64,000 bases of DNA from Blattabacterium cuenoti BPAA (GCF_000348805.1 NC_020510.1:434001-498000); one strand, 5' to 3'; shown: positions 26,798 through 39,524, counted from the first letter of the stretch. The notes: generated from the letters alone by a model not told the origin. Program-made: numbers and translations.

Positions 26798-29700
26798 TCA
26801 TTCCAAGATATCTGGAAATATGTTTTCATATTCTCTTAATCCAGTTCCTGCAGGAATTTTATGTCCTACGATTACATTTTCCTTTAATCCATGTAAATAA
26901 TCTATTTTACTACTTATAGCCGCTTCACTTAAAACTTTTGTTGTTTCTTGAAATGAAGCCGCAGATATAAAAGATTTAGTTTGTAACGCTGCTCTTGTTA
27001 TTCCTTGTAATATAGGTCTTGCTGTAGCAGGAATTGCATTTCTTGTTTTTATTAATTTTTGATTCTTATATTTCAAAACTGCGTTTTCATTTCTTAAATC
27101 CCTATAACTAATAATCTCTCCATTTTTAATGATTTCAGAATCTCCGGAATCTTCAACTACTCTCATTTGAGAGATTCTATCATTTTCCTCTATAAAATCG
27201 TCTTTATATTCTATATTTCCTTCCAAAAATTTTGTATCTCCTATATCTATAACTTCTACCTTCCTCATCATTTGTAAAACAATAACTTCAAAATGTTTAT
27301 CATTAATTTTCACACCTTGTAAACGATATACCTCTTGTATTTCTTTTACTAAATATTCTTGTACAGCTCTAGTTCCTCTTATATTTAAAATATCATTAGG
27401 AGTAACAGCACCATCTGATAAAGGCATTCCTGCTTTTACATAATCATTTTCCTGAACAAGAATTTGATTGGATAATTTTACAAGATATTTTCTAACTTCC
27501 CCTGTTTTGGATTCCACTATAATTTCTCTACTTCCTCTTTTTATTTTTCCATGACTTACTATTCCATCCATCTCTGATACTACAGCTGGATTAGATGGAT
27601 TACGTGCTTCAAACAATTCAGATAAACGAGGTAACCCTCCTGTGATGTCTCCTGATTTAGCTGTTTTTCTTGGAACCTTTACTAATATTTTTCCTATGTC
27701 TATTTTTTCTTCATCCTCTACCATTAAATGAGCACCTACCGGGAGATTATATATTTTTAATTCTTCATTTTTTTCATTAAGAATTTTTAATGTTGGGATA
27801 AAATTTTTGTTTCTAACCTCCGTTATTACTTTTTCTTGAAATCCAGTTTGTTCATCGATTTCTACTTGGAAAGTAACACCTTGTTCTAGATGTTGATAAG
27901 ATATTATACCAGAAAATTCTGCAACAATCACTGCATTATAAAGATCCCATTTGCAAATCATATCTCCAGATTTTAATATATCTCCATGTTTTACATATAA
28001 AGAAGCACCATAAGGAATATTATTAACCATTAAAATAGATGATTTTTTTAAATCAAATAGTTTCATTTCTGTAGTTCTAGAAACTACAATTCCTATTCTA
28101 TGAAAATCTTGTTTTGTTTTTACGAATTTTAAATCTTCAAACTCTATAATTCCATTATATTTTGCTTTTATTTGTGAAGATTCTGTAATATTTCCTGCTG
28201 TCCCTCCAACATGAAAAGTACGTAAAGTCAACTGAGTTCCAGGTTCTCCAATAGATTGCGCCGCAATAACTCCAACTGCTTCTCCTTTTTGAACAATTTT
28301 TCCTGTAGATAGATTACGACCATAACATTTAGAACAAATCCCCATTTTTGCTTCGCAAGTCAAAGGAGATCTAACTTCTACGATTTCAATTCCAGATTTA
28401 TCAATAATTTCTGCTATTTTTTCATCAATCATCTCTCCTGAAGAAATTATCAATCTATTATTTTGATAAATCTCATTTAAAGAGATACGTCCTAAAATTC
28501 TGTCAAATAAAGTTTCTACGATTTCTTCATTTTTCTTTAATGCAGAAATTTCTAATCCTCGTAAAGTTTTGCAGTCTTCCATTTTGATAATAACATCTTG
28601 AGCTGCATCAACTAAACGTCTTGTAAGATATCCAGCATCTGCTGTTTTTAATGCAGTATCTGCTAATCCTTTTCTAGCTCCATGAGTTGATATAAAATAT
28701 TCTAAGATAGAAAGTCCTTCTCTAAAATTGGATAAAATTGGATTTTCAATAATTTCTCCTCCAGAAGATCCTGCTTTTTGAGGCTTAGCCATTAACCCAC
28801 GCATTCCTGAAAGTTGACGGATTTGCTCTTTAGAACCTCTTGCTCCAGAATCTAACATCATGTATACGGGATTAAATCCTTTTCTATCTTCACGCATATA
28901 TTTCATGACTTTTTCCGTCAGCATTGCATTAGTATTTGTCCATATATCAATTACTTGGTTATAACGTTCATTATTTGTGATCAATCCCATGTTATAATTC
29001 ATTTTTACATTATCTACTTGTTTAATAGCATTATGTACCATTTTTTTCTTATTATCAGGAATAATAATATCACCCAATCCAAAAGATAACCCCCCTTTAA
29101 ATGCATTATAAAAACCTAATTCTTTAATCTCATCTAGAAAATGAGCAGTAGTAGGTACATCTGTAATATGTAATATTTTACCTATAATTTCTCTCAAAGA
29201 CTTTTTTGTAAGAGATTCATTAATAAATCCTACTTTTTTAGGTACTACTTGATTAAATAACACTCTACCTACAGTAGTTTCTATGATTTTATTCACAAAT
29301 CTTTCTTTTTCACGAAGAAAAACTTTCACTTTAATTAAAGCATGTAAATCTACTACACCTTGGTTATATGCTATTTCAACTTCTTCCGGAGAATAAAAGA
29401 CGAGTCCTTCTCCTTTTACTTTTTTTTTGAGATCTGAAATTAAAGGTTTAGTCATATAATATAAACCTAACACCATATCTTGAGAAGGGACTGTAATAGG
29501 AGATCCATTAGCTGGGTTTAATATATTTTGAGAAGCTAACATCAAAAGTTGAGCTTCCAATATAGCTCCATGAGATAAAGGCAAGTGAACAGCCATTTGA
29601 TCTCCATCAAAATCTGCATTAAAGGCAGCACAAACTAAAGGATGTAATTGAATAGCTTTTCCTTCTATCAATTTAGGTTGAAAAGCTTGAATTCCTAATC

Positions 29701-31027
29701 TGTGTAATGTAGGAGCCCGATTTAACAATACGGGATGTCCTTTTAAAACATTTTCTAAAATATCCCATATCATGGGATTTCTTTTGTCAATAATTCTTTT
29801 TGAAGATTTTACTGTTTTTACTATTCCTCTTTCAATTAATTTTCGTATAACAAAAGGTTTATAAAGTTCTGCTGCCATATCTTTAGGTAAACCACACTCA
29901 TGCAATTTCAAATGAGGGCCTACCACAATAACAGATCTTGCTGAATAATCTACTCTTTTTCCAAGAAGATTCTGTCTAAAACGACCTTGCTTTCCTTTCA
30001 ATGCATCAGATAAAGATTTTAAAGGACGATTAGCTTCTGATTTTACAGCAGAAACTTTTCTTGAATTATCAAAAAGGGAATCTACTGCTTCTTGAAGCAT
30101 TCTCTTTTCATTTCTTAAAATGACTTCAGGGGCTTTAATTTCTATAAGTCTTTTTAAACGATTATTTCTGATAAGTACACGACGATATAAATCAGTCATA
30201 TCAGAAGCAGCATAACGTCCTCCATCCAAAGGGACTAAAGGGCGTAATTCTGGAGGAATAACAGATAATACATGAATGATCATCCAAGATGGATTTCCTC
30301 CATTTTTATTTCCTTCTCTAAAAGATTCAACAACTTGTAAACGTTTTAATGCTTCAGTTCGTCTTTGTTTAGAAGTTTCATTATATACTTGATTTCTTAA
30401 TTCCATAGACAAAATATTTAAATCTACTCGATTTAAAAGATCCTCTATACATTCCGCTCCCATTTTAGCAATAAATTTATTTGGATCAGAATCTTCTAAT
30501 TGTTGATTTCCTTTTGGAAGCTTGTTTAAAACTTGTAAATATTCTTCTTCAGTCAGAAAATCTCCTTTTTGAAAAGAAGAACCATCTAAATGGACCCCAT
30601 CCCCTCCTTGAACTACGACATATCGTTCATAATAAATAATCATTTCAAGTTTTTTAGAAGGTAACCCTAGTAAATATCCAATTTTATTAGGAGAAGATCT
30701 AAAACACCAAATATGAACAACGGGAACGACAAGACTTATATGTCCCATACGTTCTCTTCTTACTTTTTTTTCAGTGACTTCAACTCCACATCGATCACAA
30801 ACAATACTTTTATAACGAATTCTTTTATATTTTCCACAAGCACATTCATAATCTTTTACTGGACCAAAAATTCGTTCACAAAAAAGACCATCTCTTTCTG
30901 GTTTATGAGTCCTATAATTAATGGTTTCTGGCTTTAATACTTCTCCATGAGATTCCTTCAATATAATTTCTGGAGAAGCTAATCGAATAGTGATTTTATT
31001 GAATCTATTTCTTTTTTTTCTATTCAT
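26798..31027 (-). CDS. rpoC: RNA polymerase beta' subunit
   Basis: 1409 residues, standard for Bacteroidota. Seen: the N-terminal zinc ribbon [20 protein letters not shown], the catalytic NADFDGDQM near residue 470 with the three Mg-binding aspartates, the bridge-helix/trigger-loop region ([31 protein letters not shown]), the second zinc site ([14 protein letters not shown]) and the C-terminal [36 protein letters not shown]. Last gene of the tuf-secE-nusG-rplKAJL-rpoBC block, 42 bases after rpoB. It converges on glnS with an 17-base gap and no clear terminator. Confidence 0.97.
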   Translation of the reverse strand: MNRKKRNRFNKITIRLASPEIILKESHGEVLKPETINYRTHKPERDGLFCERIFGPVKDYECACGKYKRIRYKSIVCDRCGVEVTEKKVRRERMGHISLVVPVVHIWCFRSSPNKIGYLLGLPSKKLEMIIYYERYVVVQGGDGVHLDGSSFQKGDFLTEEEYLQVLNKLPKGNQQLEDSDPNKFIAKMGAECIEDLLNRVDLNILSMELRNQVYNETSKQRRTEALKRLQVVESFREGNKNGGNPSWMIIHVLSVIPPELRPLVPLDGGRYAASDMTDLYRRVLIRNNRLKRLIEIKAPEVILRNEKRMLQEAVDSLFDNSRKVSAVKSEANRPLKSLSDALKGKQGRFRQNLLGKRVDYSARSVIVVGPHLKLHECGLPKDMAAELYKPFVIRKLIERGIVKTVKSSKRIIDKRNPMIWDILENVLKGHPVLLNRAPTLHRLGIQAFQPKLIEGKAIQLHPLVCAAFNADFDGDQMAVHLPLSHGAILEAQLLMLASQNILNPANGSPITVPSQDMVLGLYYMTKPLISDLKKKVKGEGLVFYSPEEVEIAYNQGVVDLHALIKVKVFLREKERFVNKIIETTVGRVLFNQVVPKKVGFINESLTKKSLREIIGKILHITDVPTTAHFLDEIKELGFYNAFKGGLSFGLGDIIIPDNKKKMVHNAIKQVDNVKMNYNMGLITNNERYNQVIDIWTNTNAMLTEKVMKYMREDRKGFNPVYMMLDSGARGSKEQIRQLSGMRGLMAKPQKAGSSGGEIIENPILSNFREGLSILEYFISTHGARKGLADTALKTADAGYLTRRLVDAAQDVIIKMEDCKTLRGLEISALKKNEEIVETLFDRILGRISLNEIYQNNRLIISSGEMIDEKIAEIIDKSGIEIVEVRSPLTCEAKMGICSKCYGRNLSTGKIVQKGEAVGVIAAQSIGEPGTQLTLRTFHVGGTAGNITESSQIKAKYNGIIEFEDLKFVKTKQDFHRIGIVVSRTTEMKLFDLKKSSILMVNNIPYGASLYVKHGDILKSGDMICKWDLYNAVIVAEFSGIISYQHLEQGVTFQVEIDEQTGFQEKVITEVRNKNFIPTLKILNEKNEELKIYNLPVGAHLMVEDEEKIDIGKILVKVPRKTAKSGDITGGLPRLSELFEARNPSNPAVVSEMDGIVSHGKIKRGSREIIVESKTGEVRKYLVKLSNQILVQENDYVKAGMPLSDGAVTPNDILNIRGTRAVQEYLVKEIQEVYRLQGVKINDKHFEVIVLQMMRKVEVIDIGDTKFLEGNIEYKDDFIEENDRISQMRVVEDSGDSEIIKNGEIISYRDLRNENAVLKYKNQKLIKTRNAIPATARPILQGITRAALQTKSFISAASFQETTKVLSEAAISSKIDYLHGLKENVIVGHKIPAGTGLREYENIFPDILE

Positions 31028-31069
31028 TTTTGGATTTTATCATAATATAAAAATATAGAACGAAAAAAT

Positions 31070-34000
31070 TTATTCTTCTAAACGGATATCTAATCCTAAT
31101 CCTTTCAATTCATAACAAAGAACATTAAAAGATTCTGGATTGTTAGGTTCAGGCATTGGTTCTCCTTTTACTATAGATTCATAAGTTTTAGCTCTTCCAG
31201 AAACATCATCTGATTTAACAGTTAAAATTTCACGTAAAATATTGGAAGCTCCAAAAGCTTCCAAAGCCCATACTTCCATTTCTCCAAAACGTTGTCCTCC
31301 AAATTGAGCTTTCCCTCCTAAAGGTTGTTGAGTTATTAAAGAATAGGGGCCTATAGAACGGGCATGCATTTTATCATCTACCATATGACCTAACTTTAAC
31401 ATATATATTATCCCTACAGTAGCAGGTTGATCAAACCTTTCTCCCGTACCTCCATCAAATAAATAAGTAGTTCCGAAACGAGGAATTTTCGCTTTATCTG
31501 TGTATTTACAAATTTCTTTGATAGTCGCTCCATCAAATATAGGAGTTGAAAATTTCATCTTTAATTTCTGTCCTGCCCATCCTAATACAGTTTCATATAT
31601 TTGTCCTATATTCATCCTAGAGGGAACTCCCAAAGGATTTAGAACAATATCTACAGGACTTCCGTCTTCTAAAAAAGGCATATCTTCTTCTCTTAAAATT
31701 CTAGCGACTACTCCTTTATTTCCATGTCTTCCTGCCATTTTATCTCCTACTTTTAATTTTCTTTTTTTAGCAATATATACTTTCGCCATTTTAATAATCC
31801 CTGAAGGTAATTCATCTCCAACAGTAATAGAAAATTTTTGATGTTTAAAAACACCATTTAAATCATTTACCGATATTTTATAATTATGTAAAATTTCTGA
31901 TATCAAATTATTAACTTGAATATCATCAGTCCAATTACTAGAATAAATTTCTATATAATTCTGTATATTATTCAATATTTTTATAGTGAACTTTTTCCCT
32001 TTCTTGATAATTTCCTGTTTCTTTTCATTCAAAACAGAATTATGACATAATTTATCATCTAAAATAAATTGCAATTTTTTAATCAATAAATTTCTGAGAG
32101 CTAAAAACTTTTTTTCATATTCTTTTTCTAAACGTGATATTTTAATTTTATCCTGAATTCTAGATGTTTTATCTTTTATACTTCTAGTAAATAGTTTTGT
32201 ATCTATAACTACTCCGAATAATGATGGTTCAGCTCTTAAAGAAGCATCTTTAACATTTCCTGCTTTATCTCCAAAAATAGCTCTTAATAATTTTTCTTCT
32301 GGTGTAGGATCAGATTCTCCTTTCGGAGTTATTTTTCCAATAAGAATATCACCAGGTTTTACTTCAGCTCCTACTCTTATAATTCCATTTTCATCTAAAT
32401 CTTTAGTTGCCTCTTCACTTACGTTAGGAATATCATTAGTAAATTCTTCCATACCTAATTTTGTATCACGAACATCTAAAGAATATTCATCTATATGTAT
32501 AGAAGTAAACCAATCTTCACTTACCACTTTTTCGGAAATTAAAACAGCATCTTCAAAATTATACCCATTACACGGAATAAAAGCTGCTTTTAAATTTTTT
32601 CCTAAAGCCAATTCTCCATATTCTGTGGCATACCCTTCACATAAAATTTGTCCTTGAGCCACTCTCATTCCTTTTCTTACAATAGGTTTCAAAGTTATAC
32701 ATGTATTTTGATTCGTCTTTCTAAATTTTATCAAATTATAAACCTGAATTTCAGAATCAAAACTCACTAAATTTTCTTTTTCTGTTTGATCATAACGAAT
32801 AACTATTTTTCTTGCATCAACATATTCTACAAATCCGTTCTTTTTTGCATTAATTAATATACGAGAATCTATCGCTACTTGTTCCTCTAATCCAGTTCCT
32901 ACAATAGGAGCGTCAGGCTTCAATAATGGAACCGCTTGACGCATCATGTTAGACCCCATCAAAGCTCTATTTGCATCATCATGTTCTAAAAAAGGAATTA
33001 GAGAAGCGGATATAGAAGCTATTTGATTTGGAGCTACGTCTATATAATCTACTTGATTTGGTTTTACTATAGGAAAATCTCCATCTTCACGAGATATAAT
33101 TCTATCAGATAAAAAATTACCATGTTGATCAATAGCATTGGCTTGTGCTATAATTTTTCCTTCTTCTTCTTCTGCGCTTAAATATTTGACTTCATATTTT
33201 AAATTTACTTTTTGATTAGAAACAACTCGATAAGGAGTTTCAACAAATCCCATATGATTTATTTTCGCAAAAACAGAAAGAGAAGATATTAATCCTATAT
33301 TAGGGCCTTCTGGAGTTTCTATTGGACATAATCTTCCATAATGAGAATAATTTACATCTCTAACTTCAAATCCTGCTCTTTCTCTAGATAATCCACCAGG
33401 ACCTAATGCTGAAAGTCTTCTTTTATGAGTGATTTCAGACAAAGGATTTGTTTGATCCATAAATTGAGATAATTGATTTGTTCCAAAGAAAGTATTTATA
33501 ACGGAAGATAAAGTCTTAGCATTAATAAGATCTACAGGCATAAAAACTTCATTATCACGAACATTCATTCTTTCTCTTATAGTTCTAGCCATCCTAGCTA
33601 AACCAATACTAAATTGGGTATAAAGTTGTTCTCCTACTGTTCTTACTCGTCTATTGGATAAATGATCAATATCATCTACTTCTCTTTTAGAGTTAAATAA
33701 TGCATTCAAATGTTCTACTATTGCAATAATATCTTTTTTAGTTAAAACTAAATAATTAGAATCTATATTTAAACCAAGACGTTTATTTAAACGATATCTT
33801 CCTACAGGTCCTAAACTATATCTAGTATCAGAAAAAAAAAGTTTATCTATAACTCCTCTAGCCGTTTCTTCATCTGGAGGTTCAGTATTTCTGAGTTGTC
33901 TGTAAATATATTCTACTGCTTCTTTTTCAGAATTAGTTGGATCCTTATGTAAAGTATTATAAATAATAGAATAATCTTTTTTTCTTTCTCCTTCTTTATG

Positions 34001-34879
34001 CAACAAAATAGTTTTTATTTCATGATGAATCATAAGATCAATATGTTCTTCTTTCAAAAGAATATTTCTATCTATCAGAATCTCATTTTTTTCTACAGAT
34101 AAAACTTCTCCTGTATCTTCATCAACAAAATCCTCATGCCAAATTTTTAATACTCTAGCTGCTAAAGTTCTATTTAAGATATTTTTTTCGTTTCCTTTAA
34201 TTTCCATTTCTTCGGCTAAATCAAATATTTCCAATATTTCTTTATCTCTTTCATATCCTATTGCACGTAATAAAGTTGTCATAGGTAATTTTTTCTTCCT
34301 ATCAATATAGGCATACATTACATTGTTAATATCTGTAGCAAACTCAATCCATGATCCTTTAAATGGAATGATTCTAGCGGAATAAAGTTTAGTTCCATTA
34401 GCATGATGAGACTGACCAAAAAAAACACCGGGAGAACGATGTAATTGAGATACAATAACTCTTTCCGATCCATTAAAAATAAAAGAACCGGATGGAGTCA
34501 TATAAGGATATGTTCCTAAATAAACATCTTGATACACCGTTTCAAAATCTTCATGATCTGGATCAGTGCAATATAATTTTAATTTAGCTTTTAAAGGAAC
34601 ACTATAAGTCAACCCTCTTTCTATACACTCTTCTATTGGATATCTAGGAGAATCTATAGAATAACCTTTAAATTCTAAAACAAAAGAATTTCTAGCATCA
34701 GAAATAGGAAAATTTTCTGTAAAAGCTTTGAATAATCCTTCGTTTTTTCTATTTTCCGGTTTTGCATCTAATTGAAAAAATTCTTTAAATGATTTAATCT
34801 GAATATCCAAAAAATCCGGATATTTCACTTGTTTTGCTACTGAGGCAAAAGTGATTCTTTTTTTTTCTGTATTCACCAA
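31070..34879 (-). CDS. rpoB: RNA polymerase beta subunit
   Basis: 1269 residues. Seen: the rifampicin-pocket region [73 protein letters not shown] and the C-terminal [19 protein letters not shown]. No rifampicin-resistance substitution stands out in that block. The start is TTG at 34879 or GTG at 34876; no ATG precedes the conserved [13 protein letters not shown] lineage-specific lysine-rich stretch lies around residues 920-1010. It lies 29 bases after rplL and 42 before rpoC. Confidence 0.97.
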   Translation of the reverse strand: MVNTEKKRITFASVAKQVKYPDFLDIQIKSFKEFFQLDAKPENRKNEGLFKAFTENFPISDARNSFVLEFKGYSIDSPRYPIEECIERGLTYSVPLKAKLKLYCTDPDHEDFETVYQDVYLGTYPYMTPSGSFIFNGSERVIVSQLHRSPGVFFGQSHHANGTKLYSARIIPFKGSWIEFATDINNVMYAYIDRKKKLPMTTLLRAIGYERDKEILEIFDLAEEMEIKGNEKNILNRTLAARVLKIWHEDFVDEDTGEVLSVEKNEILIDRNILLKEEHIDLMIHHEIKTILLHKEGERKKDYSIIYNTLHKDPTNSEKEAVEYIYRQLRNTEPPDEETARGVIDKLFFSDTRYSLGPVGRYRLNKRLGLNIDSNYLVLTKKDIIAIVEHLNALFNSKREVDDIDHLSNRRVRTVGEQLYTQFSIGLARMARTIRERMNVRDNEVFMPVDLINAKTLSSVINTFFGTNQLSQFMDQTNPLSEITHKRRLSALGPGGLSRERAGFEVRDVNYSHYGRLCPIETPEGPNIGLISSLSVFAKINHMGFVETPYRVVSNQKVNLKYEVKYLSAEEEEGKIIAQANAIDQHGNFLSDRIISREDGDFPIVKPNQVDYIDVAPNQIASISASLIPFLEHDDANRALMGSNMMRQAVPLLKPDAPIVGTGLEEQVAIDSRILINAKKNGFVEYVDARKIVIRYDQTEKENLVSFDSEIQVYNLIKFRKTNQNTCITLKPIVRKGMRVAQGQILCEGYATEYGELALGKNLKAAFIPCNGYNFEDAVLISEKVVSEDWFTSIHIDEYSLDVRDTKLGMEEFTNDIPNVSEEATKDLDENGIIRVGAEVKPGDILIGKITPKGESDPTPEEKLLRAIFGDKAGNVKDASLRAEPSLFGVVIDTKLFTRSIKDKTSRIQDKIKISRLEKEYEKKFLALRNLLIKKLQFILDDKLCHNSVLNEKKQEIIKKGKKFTIKILNNIQNYIEIYSSNWTDDIQVNNLISEILHNYKISVNDLNGVFKHQKFSITVGDELPSGIIKMAKVYIAKKRKLKVGDKMAGRHGNKGVVARILREEDMPFLEDGSPVDIVLNPLGVPSRMNIGQIYETVLGWAGQKLKMKFSTPIFDGATIKEICKYTDKAKIPRFGTTYLFDGGTGERFDQPATVGIIYMLKLGHMVDDKMHARSIGPYSLITQQPLGGKAQFGGQRFGEMEVWALEAFGASNILREILTVKSDDVSGRAKTYESIVKGEPMPEPNNPESFNVLCYELKGLGLDIRLEE

Positions 34880-34908
34880 TTTTGGACAATTTAAAAAAAT
34901 GAAAATTT

Positions 34909-35283
34909 TTATTTTAATTCCACTTCAGCACCTATTTCTTCAAACTTATTTTTCAAACCTTCTGCTTCTTTTTTATTTATAGATTCTTTAAGAATACTGG
35001 GAATATTATCTACTATATCTTTAGATTCTTTAAGGCCTTTTCCAGTAATTTCTTTAACCAATTTTACTACAGATAACTTAGAATTTCCGGGGGATTTCAA
35101 AATTATGTTAAAAATACTTTTTTCCTCTTTTTCAGATGTTTTTTCTTTTTGAAGTGAAGCATTTTCCACTTGGACTGAAGTAGATGGTGGTTCTATTCCA
35201 TATTTTTTTTTTAAAAGAGTAGCTAATTCATTAACTTGTTTTACGGTTAAATTAACTAATTGTTCTGCTAGCTTTTCTATCAT
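34909..35283 (-). CDS. rplL: 50S ribosomal protein L7/L12
   Basis: 124 residues. The N-terminal dimerisation helix ([30 protein letters not shown]), a flexible hinge (about 33-55) that here is charged rather than Ala/Gly-rich, and the C-terminal factor-binding domain ([27 protein letters not shown]). It forms the stalk with L10 and recruits translation GTPases. It lies between rplJ and rpoB in the classic order. Confidence 0.95.
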   Translation of the reverse strand: MIEKLAEQLVNLTVKQVNELATLLKKKYGIEPPSTSVQVENASLQKEKTSEKEEKSIFNIILKSPGNSKLSVVKLVKEITGKGLKESKDIVDNIPSILKESINKKEAEGLKNKFEEIGAEVELK

Positions 35284-35358
35284 TTTATTTATTAATATTT
35301 TTTATTAGTAGTATTTTTCTTTTTCTTTGTTTAAAGAAATTAGGAATCTGATATTTTT

Positions 35359-35907
35359 TCATCCTTCTTTTTTAGATAGGGTTTCTAAAATTTCACCTAT
35401 TTTAAATTTTGTCGAATTTAAAAAAGATAAAATAATCTCTTTCATAGAAAATTGAAGTATATTGAAAATTTCAATTATGAGATCTTCCTTAGATTTAAGA
35501 TGGAGCAAAATATTTAAATCTTTGTTTCCCCCATCAAAATAAAAAGATTCTTGAGCATAAGCTCCTTTTAAATAGGGTTTATCAGTCTTTTCTTGAACAT
35601 GAAAATTTTTTATAATTTTTGAAGTTATATTTGTTACATTCAAATTTGAAAATAACACAGTTGTATTTCCATTTAAAATAGAAAAAAAAGAATTCCATTT
35701 TTGATCATTTATTTTATTTATCGCTTTTTTCAACAAAGTATTTTTCACCATTCTCATTTTAATACTATGTTCATAAAAGTTTTTTCTAAGAATAGATATT
35801 TGATTAGAATTTAAATTGGATATATCAATCAAATATATTGTGATATTATTAGATAATATAGAAACTAATTCCGATAGTTCTTTTTTTTTGCTTGTTTTAT
35901 TCTTCAT
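35359..35907 (-). CDS. rplJ: 50S ribosomal protein L10
   Basis: 182 residues. It anchors L7/L12 dimers on 23S rRNA. The N-terminal rRNA-binding part (YLIDISNLNSNQISILRKNFYEHSIKMRMVKNTLLKKAI) is recognisable and the C-terminal helix that carries L12 is present (EEIL..LSKKEG). It is quite diverged, as in other reduced genomes. Its ATG overlaps the rplA stop (ATGA). It begins with an A9 run on the coding strand. Confidence 0.92.
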   Translation of the reverse strand: MKNKTSKKKELSELVSILSNNITIYLIDISNLNSNQISILRKNFYEHSIKMRMVKNTLLKKAINKINDQKWNSFFSILNGNTTVLFSNLNVTNITSKIIKNFHVQEKTDKPYLKGAYAQESFYFDGGNKDLNILLHLKSKEDLIIEIFNILQFSMKEIILSFLNSTKFKIGEILETLSKKEG

Positions 35908-36602
35908 TTGTTCACAAAACTTTTTAAATCTAATGATAGACCATAACTCATGGTGCTAGATAAATAAATACTCTTTATATAAGATCCTTTAGATGAAGAA
36001 GGTTTATTTCGGATAATTATTTTCATAAATTCTACGATATTTTCTAATAAATATTTATTTAAAAATGAAACTCTTCCTATCGAAGCATGAACAATTCCAT
36101 AACGATCTGCTTTAAAAGTAATTCTCCCAGATTTAATTTCTTTTATAGATTCTTCTGGATTTACGGAAACAGTTCCCATTTTAGGATTAGGCATTAATCC
36201 TTTAGGCCCCAATATTTTACCTATACTTCCCAATTGATTCATAACAGAAGGAGTGGCGACTATAATATCGAACTCTGTCCAACCAGATTGAATTTTTTCA
36301 ATATAATTTAATCCAACATAATTAGCCCCTGCTTTTTTAGCTCCTGTTTCTTTATCTTTAGAAACTAAAGCTAAAATACAAATATCTTTACCCGTACCAT
36401 GAGGTAACAGAACGGAACCTCTTACCATTTGATTAGGTACACGAACATCTATACCAAGATGTATAGAAATATCAATAGATGCATCAAATTTTACAAAATT
36501 AATTTCTTTCACAAGAATTATTGCTTCTTCTAAAGAATACTTCTTTTCAGTAGAAATTTTTTCTAAAATTTTCTTTTTATTTTTAGTTAATTTTTTTGAC
36601 AT
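35904..36602 (-). CDS. rplA: 50S ribosomal protein L1
   Basis: 232 residues. Seen: LGIDVRVPNQMVRGSVLLPHGTGKD, VGLNYIEKIQSGWTEFDIIVATPSVMNQLGSIGKILGPKGLMPNPKMGTVS and the C-terminal KGSYIKSIYLSSTMS; these form the L1 stalk. I use the ATG at 36602 (MSKKLTKNKKK), which leaves 25 bases after rplK; the longer frame would overlap rplK. Ends in a 4-base overlap with rplJ. Confidence 0.95.
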   Translation of the reverse strand: MSKKLTKNKKKILEKISTEKKYSLEEAIILVKEINFVKFDASIDISIHLGIDVRVPNQMVRGSVLLPHGTGKDICILALVSKDKETGAKKAGANYVGLNYIEKIQSGWTEFDIIVATPSVMNQLGSIGKILGPKGLMPNPKMGTVSVNPEESIKEIKSGRITFKADRYGIVHASIGRVSFLNKYLLENIVEFMKIIIRNKPSSSKGSYIKSIYLSSTMSYGLSLDLKSFVNK

Positions 36603-36627
36603 ATTTATTGTGAAACGAATGAATTTT

Positions 36628-37065
36628 TTATCTATCAATTTCTATTCCCATAGATCTAGCAGTTCCGGAAACCATAGATATAGCAGATTCAATCGAAAAA
36701 CAATTTAAATCTTCCATTTTATTCTTTGCAATGATTTTAATTTCATTGAAACTTATTTTTCCTATTTTAGAACGATTAGATTCTTTAGAGCCTTTCTCTT
36801 TTTTTACTACATTTAACAACTGAATAGAAACCGGAGTACTTTTGATCAAAAAAGAAAATGATTTATCTTCATATACAGTGATTACGACTGGACATACTTC
36901 TCCTATTTTATTTTGAGTAATAGAATTGTATTGTTTACAAAATTCCATTATATTAACTCCAGCACTTCCCAAAATAGGACCAATAGGAGGAGCTGGACTT
37001 GCTTTTCCTCCATATATTTTCTGTATTTTAATTTTTTTTATCGCTTTTTTTCTGATTTCAACCAT
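36628..37065 (-). CDS. rplK: 50S ribosomal protein L11
   Basis: 145 residues. The Pro-rich N-terminal domain (GGKASPAPPIGPILGSAGVNIMEFCKQYN) and the rRNA-binding C-terminal domain ending MEDLNCFSIESAISMVSGTARSMGI are typical. Part of the GTPase-associated centre. It starts 3 bases after nusG. Confidence 0.96.
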   Translation of the reverse strand: MVEIRKKAIKKIKIQKIYGGKASPAPPIGPILGSAGVNIMEFCKQYNSITQNKIGEVCPVVITVYEDKSFSFLIKSTPVSIQLLNVVKKEKGSKESNRSKIGKISFNEIKIIAKNKMEDLNCFSIESAISMVSGTARSMGIEIDR

Positions 37066-37068
37066 GAT

Positions 37069-37623
37069 TTAAATCTTTTCTATCTGTGTAAAATTCAATT
37101 CTAATGGAGTTTTTCTTCCAAAAATTAAAACGGCTAATTCTAATTTCCTTTTTTCTTCATTGATTTTTTCAATTGTTCCATTAAATCCTGTAAAAGGTCC
37201 ATCTATAACTTTTATTGTTTCTCCTACTGCAAAAGGAATACTAATACTTTCATAAGTTTCAGAAAGTTGATCTATTTTTCCTAACATCTTATTTACTTCT
37301 TCTTTTCTCATAGGAATAGGAACAGCGGAAGCTCCTTTTCCTTCACTTAAAAAATTGATAACACCCGGAACATTTTTTATCGCATGAACAGCTTCTCCTT
37401 CTAAATTTGCTTCTATCATGACATACCCAGGATAATGAACTTTATCTCTATGAATTTTTTTCCCTTTTCTCATTTGTATAACTTTCTCAACAGGAACTAA
37501 TACTTTTCCTATATGTTCTTGAAACCCATTATCTCTAACTTCATTTTCAATATATGATTTTACCTTGTTCTCTTGTCCACTCATGGTTTTTATTACATAC
37601 CATTTTCTTTCCAAATCATTCAT
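37069..37623 (-). CDS. nusG: Transcription termination/antitermination factor NusG
   Basis: 184 residues. The NGN domain (KWYVIKTMSGQENKVKSYIENEV, VHYPGYVMIEANL, GVINFLSEG) binds RNA polymerase, and the C-terminal KOW domain (VGETIKVIDGPFTGFNGTIEKINEEKRKLELAVLIFGRKTPLELNFTQIEKI) contacts Rho or S10. It lies between secE and rplK in the usual order. Confidence 0.96.
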   Translation of the reverse strand: MNDLERKWYVIKTMSGQENKVKSYIENEVRDNGFQEHIGKVLVPVEKVIQMRKGKKIHRDKVHYPGYVMIEANLEGEAVHAIKNVPGVINFLSEGKGASAVPIPMRKEEVNKMLGKIDQLSETYESISIPFAVGETIKVIDGPFTGFNGTIEKINEEKRKLELAVLIFGRKTPLELNFTQIEKI

Positions 37624-37635
37624 TAATATATAATT

Positions 37636-37821
37636 TTATAAAGAAAATAATTTTTTAATTAAAAAGATAAAAAAACCATCTATTCCATATAAAAATATGG
37701 ATAAAAATATGGAGAATAAAAACACAATCATTGTTTTATATTGCAAATCATTCCATTTAGGCCATGTAATACAATGAAAAAATTCGTGATAAATTTCTAA
37801 AAAAAAATTATTTTTTTTCAT
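37636..37821 (-). CDS. secE: Protein translocase subunit SecE
   Basis: 61 residues, the single-helix form. The amphipathic N-terminal part contains the conserved EFFHCITWPKWNDL (ITWP.W/K motif), followed by one membrane helix (about 31-56). It clamps SecY in the translocon. It lies between tRNA-Trp and nusG, 12 bases before the latter. Confidence 0.92.
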   Translation of the reverse strand: MKKNNFFLEIYHEFFHCITWPKWNDLQYKTMIVFLFSIFLSIFLYGIDGFFIFLIKKLFSL

Positions 37822-37845
37822 GTATATACGAATAATTAATTAATG

Positions 37846-37918
37846 CACGGATGGTAAGAATCGAACTTACGACCTTCGGTTTTGGAGACCGATGCTCTCC
37901 CAATTGAGCTACATCCGT
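37846..37918 (-). tRNA. tRNA-Trp(CCA)
   Basis: A 73-base cloverleaf: acceptor ACGGATG with CATCCGT, D arm with AGCTCAATTGGGAGAGC, anticodon loop CTCCAAA, and T arm with GTTCGATTC. The discriminator base is G. It lies between tuf and secE, the usual bacterial position. No CCA is encoded. Confidence 0.96.
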
Positions 37919-37932
37919 TTTCTAATTTTTAT

Positions 37933-39120
37933 TCAATCCATTATATGAATCACTTGTCCCGCTCCTACTGTTTTTCCTCCTTCACGAATAGCAAAACGTA
38001 AATTTTCACTTAATGCTATAGGTTGATGTAATTCAACCTCCATAGAGACATTATCTCCAGGCATAACCATTTCTGTTCCATCTGGAAGATGAATTTCTCC
38101 TGTAACATCCGTCGTTCTTAAATAAAACTGAGGACGATATTTATTATGAAAAGGAGTATGTCTTCCCCCTTCTTCTTTTGTAAGAATATACACTTCTGCC
38201 TTAAATTTTTTATGAGGTTGTACAGATCCTGGTTTTCCAACTACCATTCCTCTTTTGATATCTTTTTTTTCTATTCCACGTAACAATAACCCTACATTAT
38301 CTCCTGCTTGACCTTTATCTAAAATTTTTCTAAACATTTCAACTCCTGTAACGGTAGATGATAATTTATTTTCTCCCATTCCAATGATATCTACTAAATC
38401 TCCTGTATTAATAACTCCACTTTCAATACGACCTGTGGCTACGGTCCCTCTTCCTGTTATAGTAAAAACATCTTCTATAGGCATCAAAAAAGGTTTTTCC
38501 ATTTCACGAATTGGTTCAGGAATATAATCATCCAACACTTTCATCAAATCTTTTATTCTTTCTACCCATTTTTTTTCTCCATTCAAAGCGCCTAAAGCGG
38601 ATCCTTGTATAATAGGAATATTTCCTCCATCATATTCATACTTAGAAAGTAACTCTCTAATTTCCATTTCTACTAACTCTAATAATTCTGGATCATCTAC
38701 TTGATCTACTTTATTCATAAATACCACAATTTTTGGAACTCCTACTTGACGAGATAATAAGATATGTTCTCTAGTTTGAGGCATGGGTCCATCTGTAGCA
38801 GCTACAACTAAAATTGCCCCATCCATTTGAGCGGCTCCTGTTATCATATTTTTTACATAATCTGCATGTCCAGGACAATCAACATGTGCATAATGTCTTT
38901 TCTCTGTTTCATATTCTACATGAGATGTATTAATAGTAATTCCTCTTTCCTTTTCTTCAGGAGCATTATCTATCGCATCAAAACTTTTTTCTTCTGCCAA
39001 TCCAACTTCTGATAAAACTTTTGTAATCGCAGCAGTTAGAGTCGTTTTTCCATGGTCTACATGACCTGTGGTACCTATATTTACATGTGGTTTGTCTCGT
39101 TTAAATTTTTCTTTTGCCAT
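37933..39120 (-). CDS. tuf: Elongation factor Tu
   Basis: 395 residues. It delivers aminoacyl-tRNA to the ribosome. Seen: the G1 loop GHVDHGKTT (19-27), [29 protein letters not shown] (G3), NKVD (G4), and the C-terminal [25 protein letters not shown] start at the ATG at 39120 ([14 protein letters not shown]); the longer open frame reads through tRNA-Thr(GGT) and is spurious. Flanked by tRNA genes on both sides in one transcription unit. Confidence 0.98.
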   Translation of the reverse strand: MAKEKFKRDKPHVNIGTTGHVDHGKTTLTAAITKVLSEVGLAEEKSFDAIDNAPEEKERGITINTSHVEYETEKRHYAHVDCPGHADYVKNMITGAAQMDGAILVVAATDGPMPQTREHILLSRQVGVPKIVVFMNKVDQVDDPELLELVEMEIRELLSKYEYDGGNIPIIQGSALGALNGEKKWVERIKDLMKVLDDYIPEPIREMEKPFLMPIEDVFTITGRGTVATGRIESGVINTGDLVDIIGMGENKLSSTVTGVEMFRKILDKGQAGDNVGLLLRGIEKKDIKRGMVVGKPGSVQPHKKFKAEVYILTKEEGGRHTPFHNKYRPQFYLRTTDVTGEIHLPDGTEMVMPGDNVSMEVELHQPIALSENLRFAIREGGKTVGAGQVIHIMD

Positions 39121-39158
39121 GATGATAAAATTATTAAAAAATACTGATTCAAAAAAAA

Positions 39159-39230
<72 letters not shown>

Positions 39231-39269
39231 CATATCTATCATATTATTTATTCTTAGTTTATTTCTTAG

Positions 39270-39342
39270 AGCGGAAGACGGGATTCGAACCCGCGACATT
39301 CAACTTGGAAGGCTGATGCTCTACCAACTGAGCTACTTCCGC
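39270..39342 (-). tRNA. tRNA-Gly(TCC)
   Basis: A 73-base cloverleaf: acceptor GCGGAAG with CTTCCGC, anticodon loop CTTCCAA, T arm GGGTTCGAATCCC. Third of four tRNAs before tuf. Confidence 0.96.
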
Positions 39343-39358
39343 TATATGTGTGTTGTTG

Positions 39359-39442
39359 TGGGGAGAGCAGGATTCGAACCTGCGAAGGCAAAGCCAACAG
39401 ATTTACAGTCTGTCCTCGTTAACCATACTTGAGTACCTCCCC
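39359..39442 (-). tRNA. tRNA-Tyr(GTA)
   Basis: An 84-base type II tRNA with a long variable arm: acceptor GGGGAGG with TCTCCCC, anticodon loop CTGTAAA, T arm AGGTTCGAATCCT, discriminator A. tRNA-Tyr reads UAY and is a likely MiaA/MiaB substrate. Confidence 0.96.
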
Positions 39443-39450
39443 TAAAAAAA

Positions 39451-39524
39451 AGCCGATGGAGGGATTCGAACCCACGACCCCGAGATTACAAATCACGTGC
39501 TCTGACCAACTGAGCTACACCGGC
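39451..39524 (-). tRNA. tRNA-Thr(TGT)
   Basis: A 74-base cloverleaf: acceptor GCCGGTG with CATCGGC, anticodon loop TTTGTAA, T arm GGGTTCGAATCCC. The middle pair of the anticodon stem is a T-T mismatch (CGTGA/TCTCG). It is the first gene of the tRNA-tuf-rpoBC unit, about 40 bases after the promoter at 39565-39595. Confidence 0.95.

Noticed and set aside
39451..39524. T-T mismatch in the anticodon stem of tRNA-Thr(TGT) as a sign of decay
   Set aside because: All other stems pair, and I recall the same stem in free-living Bacteroidota, so it is probably normal for this tRNA.
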